Positions 1 to 13,749 of a DNA stretch of 64,000 bases are shown here, in pieces. The translations under genes were made by a program, and so were the position numbers. Position 1 is the first letter of the stretch. Every line of letters begins with the position of its first letter. Below the pieces are notes generated by a model. It saw nothing but the letters and a program-made list of their open reading frames with translations. It did not search any database and was not told the origin of the DNA. The stretch is from Sphaeramia orbicularis (taxonomy: Eukaryota > Chordata > Actinopteri > Kurtiformes > Apogonidae), in the NCBI RefSeq assembly GCF_902148855.1, contig NC_043959.1:16050656-16114655 (forward strand), read 5' to 3'.

Positions 1-723
1 GGGGGAGTGACTATCGCTAAAGCTAATGCTACTTATTGAACACATGGACCACACCAGCTAACACTCATGGAAACTCCACAAAATAACTTCAGCTACTTGA
101 TAACAATTGGCTAATTAGCGGGTTAGCCAACAGACCATATAACATTAAACAAACTACTTTTAACATTATGCAAAGTGGCTCAGCTACACGAACAAGCATT
201 ATTATTGAATGGGTTCTATATAGTTTTTATATTCCACCTGTGACCAGACCTGGGATTTATGTAAATGTATATTTTTCTCTTAGTAATAGTAGTTTATATT
301 TTTATAGTTTTATGCCTATTTTCTTTTGCATACCATTTTTAAATGCCACTTTGTTTTGTTTGTTTTAATTCTCTAGTTAAACTATTCTATTTATTCTATT
401 CTATTCTATTTCTGTTTTACACCTGTTGACTGAACACATGACAGTAACACGCTTTGAATCTTTGAATCTGTTTTATGGAATCATCAAGTTTTATTATACT
501 AAAACTCTCAGATGTTTATTTTAACAGTGGATAAAATAAAACTGTGTCCAACGTTGACATGTTGCATCAGCTGTATTCCTCATATTTGACTGTATTCTAT
601 TTGTGCTGTTCCAGTCCAGTCCAGGGGTTTTTTCTGCACTGATAACACACTTCATTGAACGTTAAACCCTTTTTACTAGTGGGTGACCAAAGCTTTGAAA
701 ACCTAAATGAGGTCAAAGGTTAC

Positions 724-829
724 TTGTGTCCGAGCTCATGAGCGATGGTGAAGGCCAGGTTCAGCCCGTTGTCTTCTGCTAACACACACTTCCTCTTGGC
801 ACTGCAGGCTCCGCCCAGGTAAGCGATGC
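724..829 (-). CDS. adamts17: adamts17 coding exon 8 (zinc-binding HELGH)
   Basis: 106 bp encoding [20 protein letters not shown] and on to [11 protein letters not shown]402, E403 and H406 are the first part of the HExxHxxGxxH zinc site. The next exon is beyond the window; bases 1-723 hold no recognised exon. Confidence 0.95.
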
Positions 830-3800
830 CTGTAAGACAGTGACATGAAAACAGGTTACACCCCATAGGGTCCTATGACAGGGCCTGGGGGGACTCCAAC
901 AGCCCCCTCATCTCCACCTCCAGTAAAATGCTTAGACAATAGATGTTTTATATCTTTATAGTGTTTAAGATGATTATGAATAAGGCTCCGTTCACACTGA
1001 AGGTAAATGTGTCCATATGTGACCTGGATCGGATCTGTTACAGACAGTCTGAACAGCACTAATCTGACCCAGACCACTTTCATGTGTTCCTAAATCTGAC
1101 CCAGACCAGTTTCGCATGTGGTCTGAAATCTGACCCGGACCACTTTCATATGTGGTCCTAAATCTGACCCGGACCACTTTCATATGTGGTCCTAAATCTG
1201 ACCCGGACCACTTTCACATGTGGTCCTAAATCTGACCCAGACCACTTTCATATGTGGTCCTAAATCTGATTCCTATCTGATATTTTCCAATGTGACTTCA
1301 GTCTAAATGGCCAGGTCACATTTATCCAACATTTCCGTCACTGAAATGCCACAAACATCACAGTTCTGTGTCCCAGGAGGAGGAGCAGAGGAAAAAAAAA
1401 CAGTATAATAACAGAATGACAGAATAAACACAGTAAATAAACACAGTCCATAAACCCAGCAAATAAATGTCTTTGACTCTCATTCCTGTAAACGTTGATG
1501 TAAAAGTGCTTCTTCCATCATATTTCACTGTTATCCACTGTATGTTCATGTGTGTTCAGTAGAGCTGAAGGTGTGGATGGTTGGGTCCTTGTTCTTACAT
1601 AGTGTTTCAGGTTGCACGGGGGTGTGGGGGGGGGGGGGCTTCTACTTCTGTGAGGTTTAAAGTGGGTCACACACTTCAGACCCTCAGAGACAAAGAGCTG
1701 GAGTGTTCTCACTGTGTAGAAGATTATCAGGTTATTGGGGCGGCGCACAGTGGGGGCGTGGCCTCCTGCAGCCACTTCCATGACCATGAAATAATGTGGA
1801 GGTGGAGCTAAACAAAAAGTCTGTAGTAAATGTGAACCTTCAACGTCTACGTTTCACACAGATGAGCACATGTTCAAACACAAACACATGTTTAAACACA
1901 AACACACATTTTAACACAAACACATGTTCAAACACATAAACACAGGGTCAGGGTTAGGATCAAGGTCAAAGGTCAGGGTTAGGGTCAGAGGTCAGAGTCA
2001 GAGGTCAGTGTTAGGGTCAGTGTTAGAGGTCAGAGGTCAGTGTTAGAGGTCTGAGGTCAGAGGTCAGTGTCAGAGGTCAATTGGCTTATGTGGGGTGTGG
2101 CTGAGAGTAAAAAAGCTTAGGACCCACTGCATTAGAGAAACTAGCAGCACTGGCTCTCCTCATGTACTAGATTCATACCGATGTTTTCTTAAACGTGTTT
2201 GTGAGACAATGGTTCTCTGATCAAAGCTCCTCAAACATAGAACCGATGATGTTCTGGTAAGAATAGGTGTCAGTGTTTCAACACAAATAAACTGGTTTAG
2301 AACCAATGTGGAAACAGTCACATGTCACAGGAATCAGATCTTCTAATCTGAGAGTCTGGACAGTAAAGGGAACAATAGAACAATAGAACGATAGAACAAT
2401 AGAACCAACAATAAACCACAACAGCACACTCACCACCACTGAAAACACTGCCATAAAGTGGATCCAACTGTGGTAAAATATCACTAAATGATTGGGTGGT
2501 TGGTTCAACGTGCATCATAAACCTCGAGTCCAAACCTGGACAGATGTGGGTGGGTCCAGAACACGAAACCCAGATCCCAAAGTCCAGAACAGGCCTCAGG
2601 GCTGTAGACCAGGTCCTGGTTTAGATCTGAAGCTGGTCCCTGGACCTGCACAGCGGAAACCAGTCTACGTGGACCAGGATCAGTGAAGTCCAGAGAGCGT
2701 CTTCATTCTGTACCTTGGCCTTTTACCCATCATGCATTGTGGTGTTTCCTGAACCTTCTCTGGGCTGTGTGGACATGTTTGGACATGGGTTTGTCTTCTC
2801 GTGGACATGTGACTTTTCTCCAGTGAGTGTGAATGAAGACGGGGGAGTCATCTCTGTTTCCTGTCCTATGACAAGACATGTTCACAGTTAAAGCTGAAAC
2901 TGGGACAGTTAAACCAGGTCCAACTGGATCAGGACTCAGAAGTCAAACGTGTTCAAACCACAGATCCAGAAGAGTCTGGACGTTCTGAAAACTGGAAATA
3001 AAAACTAAAACCAGATCTAAAGTCAAACTGGGTTTCATTGTTATACTACAGAACGTTCTCTAAGCTCCTCCCCCTCCTCACAGTAACCCCATGGAATCAG
3101 TCTGTCTTCTTCTGATCCAAGGACGGACCACGTCTACACCTACGTATGTGGTTCTACACCAGGAACAGAGGCCTTCAGCCATGTTCTAATCCAACACTAG
3201 TCCTCAGATCTGGACTGTGGTCTAGAGGCACCCGTGTACTTGATAAACCTGTGAACATAGATCTGATGCATGCAAGTTCAGGACGATTGTTCCTTACATC
3301 AACATCCATCGTCAACAATCCATCTATAAATATGACATAAGACCAAAACTCTGGAATCAGTTCATTATGTTTATGTTCAATTATGTTTGAGACAGAGGTT
3401 CAGTTTAGACGAACAGCTTCAAAAACTTTAAATATACGTAAAATATTAAGTTGTTGTACTTCATGTGTACATTACATTCATAGTACTGCCATAGTACTGC
3501 CATAGTACTGCCTTAGAACTGCCTCCAAAAACAGAACCAGCAAACAGCCATGGTCGACCCCTGACCTCTGACCTTTGACCCCACAGTCTGTTCCCTCTGA
3601 GCTCAACAAATGGTGAATGACAACAGACATTATCGCCATGGCAACGGGTCAACACAAGGCAGAGATGTTCATTCAGTGGAAACATGAACCATGACACGTT
3701 TGAAGATGTTTTAATGTGGATTATTCAGAAAAACCTGAAGGAAAAACGATGATAATTATATTTATATTTGAAATGTTTGATTAAAGTCTGTATTAACGAG

Positions 3801-4332
3801 CTAAAAACCAAACCTTCCATAGTCTAAATCTAACCCGCTCTATACAGAACCACAGATGAACAGAACCACAGCTGTACAGAACCACAGCTGTACAGAACCT
3901 CAGATGAACAGAACTATAGATGAACAAAACCACAGATGAACAGAACCACAGCTGTTCAGAACCACACAGAACCAACCCTGTACCTCCGAACCTTTTGGGT
4001 TGTTCTGGTGAAACCAGTCGTGGTTCCATGAGTTCTGAATATGCTCTGATCTCCAACATCATGTTTTTGCCCTGAGGTCCAATTAAACCCAATGTCAGTA
4101 GAACCTGGGATCCAGTTATAAATGAAGATGACAATCATGAAGTAGAACATCCACAGAATAGAATATAAGAGAACACTCACCCACGGTGTCACAGGGTTCG
4201 TCTTTATGAACGCAGAAGTCTGTCCTGAAACACAAACACAGAGTCAGTGTTCTGTGAAGAACATTGGTTCATGACATGGATCTGTAGGACATGTTCTGTT
4301 TGATCCAGTAGAACAGGAGGAGGAGGAGGAGA

Positions 4333-4369
<37 letters not shown>

Positions 4370-7246
4370 AGAGGACTTCTTCCTCCTCCTCTCTGTCCAG
4401 TTTTATTAAATCTCTGACCGGCAGCTTTGGTTAAAACTGTTCTATTCCATCGTTCCATTGACTCTCAGATCTGAGCGAAGTTTAACTGGATCAGAACAGT
4501 TGGACTCTTAGGTTAAGCCACTTCTTGTTAACTGGATCAGAACACTTCGACCACTGGGTTAAACCACTTCTTTAAACTGATCCCATCTGCACCGTGGATC
4601 CAATGACAGAAGCAATCTCCGTAGAAACATCACAATTTACCCTGAACCTTAAAGGGGTTCTGTGAAGTACTAATGTTCCACTAGCAGGGGTCAGTCTGGT
4701 ACCAGAACACACTCAGAACCAGAACCACCATGGAACCAATCCTGTGGATCCACAGACTGGATCAGTCAGTGAAGAACGGATCAAAGTCATAGTTTCATCT
4801 GTTTTAGTGAATTATCCAGTTTAATTAAACTCCTCAGCCTTATTCAGATGGAGTTAGTTGGACATGGGTCCGAGGGTACAGTATTAACTGACACAGGTCT
4901 GAGTCCCGTCTGCATGTATTAACCATTACCGCACAATGTCAGCAAACATTACAGAAACTTTGACCTTCTGTAAAATGGAAAAAGAGCCCAGATAAAACTG
5001 ATCCTGTGTGAATAGACCAGTAGTTAACAGGTGTAGATATTCACTCATATCCTGTTTACAGGTGGTTTTTTCAACCATGGAGGCTCATGTGGAAGTTCTC
5101 AGTTTTACAGTTGGACAAGTGCATGTGAAACCTCATGTACTGTCGAAGTTGGTGTACGATAAACACAATTCAGAAGTAAAAGAAGGTTGAAAGCGCTTGT
5201 TGGAGGCACAGGACTTCTAATTGGTTTAGAGAAGATAAAAAACGTAGCAAGAATAAGTGGAAAAACAAAACATGTTAGTAAATTAAAAATCCAGTTGATG
5301 GACAAAATTAATATTAACGAAGCAACGTCAGTAACAGTGTCTGATAATGTCTGTTACCTTAGCTCTGCTAGCTTAGCTCCGTTTTTAGACTAAAACAGTC
5401 ACAGTAAAATCACTAAACCTCTGTTTCCTGTTGGTTTGTGTTGTCAATAACTGAACTAAAGATCTGTTTGAATCCAACAAACAACGTCAGAACTGAACAG
5501 TTTAATCTGAACGGAAACTTAGCAACGATATGAACATCTCATAAACATAAGGTGCGCGCACTTGAAAACCCTCAGCCTGACTTATCAGTCCATGCCTAAG
5601 TTTTTGGACAGACAGACGGATGGACGGACGGACAGATGACCAACTGATGACAACACCCTGCAACCAGTGTGACTAAGGGTAAGAACTTCAAACCTTCATC
5701 AGCCTCAGAATCCAACTGAATAGAAGAAACACTGGCATTCAGTCCATTTACAGCTGAGTCCAGAGAAAACAATGACTCTAGTTTTATCACTTCTGTTCTT
5801 TGACTCTGACAGTTGTTTCTTTATGGTTCTCATCTTCAACTTGGCCTAGGCAGAGTGACTCATTATTTTCGCTAGTGGTCACCTAAATTCCCTTCATATC
5901 TGTTCAATCTAATAAATCACAGATGTTTATTATAAATATTACCAGGATCATTTTAGGTCATTTTAATAATATTTAACAGTAAATATCCATCTTTTAAAGC
6001 TTAACTCCCTTCTTCAACCCTGCAGTAAAAACAGTCTGTGCATTTTACCCACAGAACCATGTATTAGCATTAGCCATTAGCACATTAGCAGCATTAAGCT
6101 GCCATCTGAGGCCAGTTGCATTTTTAGCTCAGAAACAGTTGTTTTATAAAGTGACAGAAAAAAAAAAAAAAAAAAAACAGAAAAAAGGAGGAGGAGTCAG
6201 ACTGAAAGAATCATCCAATGAGAGGCCTGTGCCCACAGACCACTTCCTGTTTGTCAGGACTTAGATCTTCACTTTAACATGTTCGTACCTGGTGACCAGC
6301 ACAGCGGTGTCCACTGGGGGGACGTCGTCCCTTCCGCCGGGGACATGGTTGGTGCCCAGGTACCGGGACCCCCAGAACTCCTGGAACTGCCACTGACAGA
6401 AGCTCTCCAGAGACCTCTCCCCATGATGACCCACCTTCAGCTTCTCCTGGAAACAAACGCACACCAAGAAAAGGGAACATCAACACAACAGGTCTACCTC
6501 AGGGTTCTCCAAACTGTTCCAGACCCATGTGGCTCCATCAGGTCTAGATGAATGCTGGGTCTAAATCTGATCTGAGGGTTCTCCACACTGATCCAGACCC
6601 ATATGGTTCAATTAGGTCTGGATGAATGCTGGTTCTGGTTCAGGTCTAGATTTAAGCTGGTTGTGGTTCTGGATGTGGTCTGAAGGTTCTCCACAGTGAT
6701 CCAGATTTCATGGTGTTCTTGTTGCCCTTTACTACACAGTGTAATTATGTGGACTGTACTGGGTCAAACATGTCAGATGGTTCTGGACTGTACTGGGTCA
6801 AACATGTCAGATAGTTCTGGACTGTACTGGGTCAAACATATCAGATGGTTCTGGACTGTACTGGGTCAAACATGTCAGATAGTTCTGAACTGTACTGAGT
6901 CAAATATGTCAGATGGTTCTGGACTGTACTGGGTCAAACATGTCAGACAGTTCTGGACTGTACTGGGTCAAACATATCAGATGGTTCTGGACTGTACTGG
7001 GTCAATCATGTCAGATGGATCTGGACTGTACTGGGTCAAACATGTCAGATAGTTCTGGACTGTACTGGGTCAACCATATCAGATGGTTCTGGACTGTACT
7101 GGGTCAAATATGTCAGATGGTTCTGGACTGTACTGGGTCAAACTGGGTCAAATATGTCATTAATTATGGACAAATCCCCAAAACACTGTTGTTCACAGGG
7201 TGGAGTCACCAACTGCTCAGACTGTTATGTAAGTCTTAAGGTGTGT

Positions 7247-7277
<31 letters not shown>

Positions 7278-10200
7278 GGGGGGTCAGTGGGGGTCAGAGG
7301 TCAGTCTTACTGGGCGGCTGTGAAGCAAAACCAGCTTAGTGACTCGTATGTTGATCCTGGTTCCAAGACTCTGGTGGTGGAACATGTTGTAGACCTGAAC
7401 ATGGAGACCGTCATACAAGAAACAGAAACAGAGAAGATGAACACTTAGAACATCTAGATGAACACTTAGAACATCTAGATAAACACTTAGAACATCTGGA
7501 TAAACACTTAGAACATCTAGATAAACACTTAGAACAAAGATAAACACTTAGAACATCTAGATAAACACTTAGAACATCTAGATAAACACTTGGTCATATG
7601 ATGTTCTTGGTCCAATGGGAGGAGAACTCACCATGTTCATGACGGTGAGGAGGAACCTCTGGGCTGCCTCAGCGCCGTGGTACTGGACCATGTTAGAGTC
7701 AGCCACCACCACCGTCTCCACCGTGTACGCCTCCTGGAGGCGGATGGAGTTTCTTTTCCCACGACCTTCCTCACCTTTACACCCCCTGTCCTTCTTCTTC
7801 CCTATCGCAGGCAGACAGGCAGAGCTGAAACAGAGCTGAAACAGCTGAAACACAGTTAAAACAGCTGAAACAGACTTGAAACAGGTGAAACAGACTTGAA
7901 ACAGCTGAAACACTGGCTAGAGCTCAACACTGACACAAGACTTCACTTCCCAGGTTTAGATTCAGTGTAAAGGACATCACAAACACAAACAAAGACATAA
8001 CAGAACAGAAACAAAACTCTGGAAAAGCTCTATATGTTCTAGTTCTACCCGTAAATTATTATTAAAATGACCTAAATGATCCTTATAGCATTTATATTAA
8101 ACATCTGTAAAGTATTAGATTGAACAGATACGAAGTCAAATTATTTCCATCGTTGGGTCAGGGATTTATGTGACCACTAGAGGAAGTAGTGAGTCACCCT
8201 GCCAAGGTCAAGCTGAGGGTGAGAACCATAAAGAAACAACTGTCAGAGTCAAAGAACAGAAGTGATAAAACTAGAGTCATTGTTTGCTCTGGACTCAGCT
8301 GTAAATGAAAGAATGGAGTTGGATGGAAAAGTCAGCGTTTCTTCTACACGGGTCAGTGTGATTCTGAGGCTTCTGAAGGTATAAAGTTATTATGGGATGT
8401 TCTTATTGTTGCTAAGTTTCCATTTGTTGATCCATGGTTCAGACTAAACTGTTCAGTTCTGACCTTGTTTGTTGGATTCAAACAGATCTTTAGTTCAGTT
8501 ATTGACGACACAAACCAACAGAAAACAGAGGTTTAGTGGTTTTACTGTGGCTGTTTTAGTCTAAAAACAGAGCTAAGCTAACAGAGCTAAGCTAGCAGCA
8601 GGGGGGACAATGAAGGAGGCAAACAATGTCAATGCCTTCTTCAACTGGTTTGACCAGATCCCCCCACCCTCACTGTAGCCCCTTCCCCCTCTCTGCCTCA
8701 CAGCCTTCTCCCTACATAACGGTGGACCAGGTCAGGGGGAACTGAGGAAGCTTCGGAGCAGGAAAGCAGCAGGTCCAAACAGTGACCACGGATGCTGTAG
8801 ACCTGTGCTGCTGAACTGGAAGAGCCACTACAGCACATCCTCAACCTTAGCCTTCAGATGGGGACAGTGTCCACCTCATGGAGGACATCCTGCATGGTTC
8901 CAGTTCCTTAAAAGAACTGGCCCAGTGAGCTGAATGATTACAGGCCAGTGGAACTCACATCACAGCTGATGAAGACACTGGAGTGGCTGCTCCTCCACCT
9001 CCTCAGACCCCAGGTTCTGCATGCTCAGGACTCTCTACAGTTTGCCTATCGGAGGATGTTGGGTTGGACGATGCCATTCTGTACCTCCTGCATCAAGCCC
9101 ACTTGCACCTGGACAAGGGAAGCGGCACAGTTAGGATCCTTTTTCTGGACTTCTCCTGTGTCTTTAATACGATCCAGCCGCTTATGCTTCAGGACAAACT
9201 GATCAGGATGCAAGTGGACCCCTGCCTGGTGTCCTGGATCCATGACTACCTGACAGACAGGGCGACCATAGTACGTCAGGTTGAAGGTCTGACACTGTGG
9301 TCAGTAGCACAGGAGCACCACAGGAGACAGTGCTGGGTCCTCTCCTCTACAACCTGGACACCTCAGATGTTTGTTACAACTCAGAGCTGTGTCACATACG
9401 GAAGTTTGCAGATGACATGTCCATCATGGAGTGAACCAGGAAGGACCGAGAGGACAAGTACAGGGGTCTGGTGGATCACTTTACTGTTTGGTGTCAAAGA
9501 AACCATCTACAGCTCAATACCTCAAAAACTATGAAGCTGGTCTTTGACTTTGGGAAGTCAAGATCAAATCCACAAGCAGTTTTGAACGAGGGCGTTGAGG
9601 TTGAGGTCGTAGACAGATACAAATACCTCAGCCTGTGGCTGGACAACAAGTTGGACTGGACATGTAACACAGACCACCTGCAGAAGAGGGACCAGAGCCA
9701 GCTGGACTTCCTCAGCAGGCTGCACTCTTCGAACATCTGCAAAAAAAGTCCTGTGGATGTTCTACCAGTCTATGGACGTTCTATCATTCTGTGGATGTTC
9801 TATCAGTCTGTGGACGTTCTATCAGTCTGTGGTTGCCAGCATCATCTTCTACACTGTGGTGTTCTGTGGTGGCAGCACATCCAAAAGGACTCATTCAGCC
9901 TGGACAAACTGATCAGGAGTGATCAGGTTTTGTGGTTGGCATGAAGCAGGAGTCTGGTGACAGTTGCAGAGAAGAGGACAGTCAACAAACTACTGTCCAT
10001 CAAAGACGATGACGGTCACCGTCTGAACTTCTGTCCATCAAAGACTCTGACGGTCACCGTCTGAAATTACTGTCCATCACAGACGATGACGGTCACCCTT
10101 TGAAACTTCTGTCCATCAAAGACTCTGACGGTCACCGTCTGAAGCTACTGTCCGTCACAGACAATGCTGCTCTGTCTCTGCTCTGTGGGAGTGTGTAGTT

Positions 10201-13200
10201 CTTTGGTGTTGTGTTGTTTATACCCGTGTGCAGTGTCTGTTTTCTTGTTGGTGCTACTTTACTTTTCTTACGGCTGCTTACAACAGTTCTGTTTAGTTGC
10301 AGCACATCAATCTTTACAACACAGTTTTGGTTTAATTAAACTTGATGATTCCATAATACAGATGTGGAAACTATGATCTTTATCCTTTCTTCAGTGACTG
10401 ATCCAGTCTGTGGATACATATGGTCGGTTCCATGGTGGTTCTGGTTCTAAGTATGTTCTGGTACCAGACTGACCCCTGCTGGTGAATACCTATATTACAT
10501 GGAACCAGGTTAAAGATAAAACAAACTGAAATGTAAATTAAACCCACTATTCACAGCCACTGATCTCCAGTATCACAAATGATCCCCAAACCATGAGGAT
10601 GGTTCCAGATCATCAGGTCAAACACTGACGTCCTGACATCATGTCTTCTGATATTAACCCTGTGAGTTTGGTTCTAATAAGAAAGCCCTGGCGTCTTTTA
10701 ACTGAGGACATGTCAACAGAACATCCTTTAACGGTCATTTAATAACCTGGTAGTGGACAGTATGATGTATATTCACCCATCTACAGATGCTGGTGGATCA
10801 GCTCCTCACCTGGTCGAGTCCCACAGGATCCAGGATGTGGATGGTCTGGGCGTGGATGGTTAGGATGGGGGGTGTCGCTGCTACTCATGGTGGAGCGTCG
10901 GTGTCGCTGCAGATGGTGTTTGAGGCCGGAGAAGGAAAGTGACGGATCATTAACTCCAACAGGGCGGATGAAGAACACGTCCTCCCCGATGTGGATCAGC
11001 CCCGTCTGGACACAAAACAAATGGAAGTCAATCAAATACGACTGAGGTAAGAGGAAATCTGTCTTTGTCTTTGGTGAACAGAGAGCACAGGCAGGAGGGA
11101 ACACTCATGCCAACACTGGGTTCCCCAACTTCAGTGTTACTTCAGGTTTAATGCATCTGAGGTGAACTCTGCAGTAGTTTTCCTTTAGATCATTAGAAAC
11201 ATTAACAACAACAAATGGAAGAAACAATAACACGCAGAAAAATGGATGGATGGATGGATGGATTCTTATGAGTCCTTAGCATTACTGTGGCTAGGCTAGT
11301 GGGTTTATTTCAGTGTTTCCTGCAGCACTCAGATGAGTTCAGTCCAATTCCAGACACTGTGTAGAGACTCTCCTCATGAGTTCCACATAATGCTCTAAGT
11401 TCTGTTACTGATTCCATTTATTTTAACATATATGTTGATAAAGTTCCTGCTTAAAGCTTCATGTTTCCCTCTGATTACTGGTGAAAACCGAATAAATCCA
11501 GGTGATTCTAACAGATTCACAGCTCAGAGGGTTTCAGCTCTTCTAACCCTAAAGTGGGTCAAAGTGAAGGACTCTGAGACGGCGCTTGTCTCTTCTTCGC
11601 TGCCACTTTAGGACTAATACTGTTTGTCATTGTGAAGGTACCAGAGCGGCGAGCAGGAGAACCAAACGCCGGATCACTTCAACTTTTCCATACGGAGCAG
11701 CACAGAAATAGCCGATTCCTGTCCGCTGATGTAATCGGTGCAATGCATTGTGGGATCAGCCCTGTTACTGAGCAGGATCGGCAGCAGGCTTCAGCCCTGT
11801 TACCCCCCACTGGGATTCTGCAACAGAAAACACATGAGACCAGAACGCAACACAATCACCGCCATGAAATGATACCACTGTGTCTGCAACAATATGGACA
11901 CAGACAACATGAAGAACAGACTAGAGTTAAAACCTGCTATTCCATCAATGACCACTAGAGGCTGGGGGGGTCACAGGCAGTGAACTAGCATAACAACTCA
12001 CCTGTCAATACAACAAATCACAGATCAATACGACAAATCACAGCTCAACACAAAAGTTGCTAAGAGTTTTTTGTGATTCTTTGGTTCTTCTAACACCTAT
12101 GTTTTTTCTTCCGCTGCTGTTTAGAACATCCATGTAGAACCCTCTAGAACCACAGACCGTGTTCTCCTACTGTTCTTGGTTCTAATCTGTCTGAGGTTCT
12201 ACTGGGTTTCATCATCAGCCTCAGTTTATTAACATTCTAACTCTTTAGAATCCTAGGGTTAAGGTTATAATGGAATAGGTCAAAGGTCAGAGGACATGTC
12301 CTCAGCTCCATCTGGAACATGTGGCCGATGACCTAGTGACCTGGTGACCTACTCCACACATATGGACCATCCTCATTCATCTGTGTTCTTTACCAAGATA
12401 AAAACAATGTTCCTGCTCAGAGAACACATCAGATACAGGTTTTACAGGAGAACATGAAGACGATATAGGTGGGGGAACTATGGGAAATCTGTTCCAAGAC
12501 TATAGAGCCCCCATCTCTATGACCAAGGTCCAGGAAGGACCAGGACCTTCAGATCCTGCTCTGATACTGTTCAAAGTAGTACTACAAATACAGTATGGAA
12601 AGTACTGCAGTAACAGTAACACAGATACAGTTTGCATGGTCTGCGCGGAATACAGCGCTGCACAAAGCACCAATGCAACAGCACCAATGCAACAGCACAA
12701 CTTTTCCTGAAGAAGGAGTGAGTACAGTAACTGAGACTGGTTTGTTTGTTTGTTTGTTTGTTCTGGTCATAGTTTAGCGTTACACATTATTCGTATAAAT
12801 CAGATTGAACTTATTGTGCTGATCAGTAGGTTTTCCTTCTGTTCTGTCGTCTGATTGGTCGGATGGATTCACAGAGGCCTGGTCCTACTGGTCCGTTTAG
12901 ACCAGAGTCAATGTTGAGAGGATGCACGATGACGGTACAATCACGGGAACAATAAACAGATATCCCTGAAACATGAGTCTAATCAATAGAAATTAAACTA
13001 ATGATGTAACATTAGTGATAATTAGACTCTAATGTGAGGAGTCCAAGGACACAGGTGGTGTGTTTATATTGTTGTGTTGTACTGTGTAGTAACAGAAGGA
13101 CAGATACAGGACAGACCCATGGACAGACCAGTGGACAGGCCAGTGGACAGGCCAGTGGACAGGGGTCCTCCTAATCCTCAGATGCATTAAACAGAGGTTC

Positions 13201-13705
13201 CAACATTTGGACCAGATCAAACTAAAGTTCTGGACCACAGTGAGTGGACTCACCAGACCTCCGCAGGTGCTCAGAGACGCCAAGGAGGCGGAGTGGTTGA
13301 GGACGGAGCCGGAGTAGAAGCACAGCCGGTCCGCGGCTCCGCGGACCTCCGGTGCGTCCTGGTCCCGGCGCCGCTGCTCCACAATGAAGCCCCGAGACAG
13401 GAACGACGAGTCCCGCGACACGTTCAGCACAAGCGTCCGTCCGAAGGCGACCAGTGACAGGAGGATGTTATCCGGGTCAGAGTGTCGTCGTCCTCCTCCT
13501 CCTCCTCCTCCTCCTCCTCCTCCTCCTCCTCCCGGGGCGCCCGCGGAGTCGTGTCCGCGGTGCCGCAGTGTGCGCACAGTGTGGTCGCGGGACAGGTGCG
13601 CGTTCAGTCCGGACAGCAGCCTGGGGGTCACTTCATCCGTGTCCAGCTCGGAGTGGGCTGCGGGGACAGACAGTTTCCATGAGAACAGCGGGACCCCCCC
13701 CCCAT

Positions 13706-13749
<44 letters not shown>

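Larger units (their letters stand above)
8040..10497 (-). repeat. Inverted duplication, arm B (adamts17 intron 3), with a LINE inside
   Basis: Reverse-oriented counterpart of 4665-5990. Outer blocks 8040-8600 and 10320-10497 match; the centre is replaced by a non-LTR retrotransposon fragment (8600-10170). The arms enclose exactly adamts17 exons 4, 5 and 6 in a loop of about 2 kb. Confidence 0.8.

Noticed and set aside
8948-9944. A host gene with reverse-transcriptase similarity
   Set aside because: Motifs are spread over shifted frames with stops; it is a decayed non-LTR copy.
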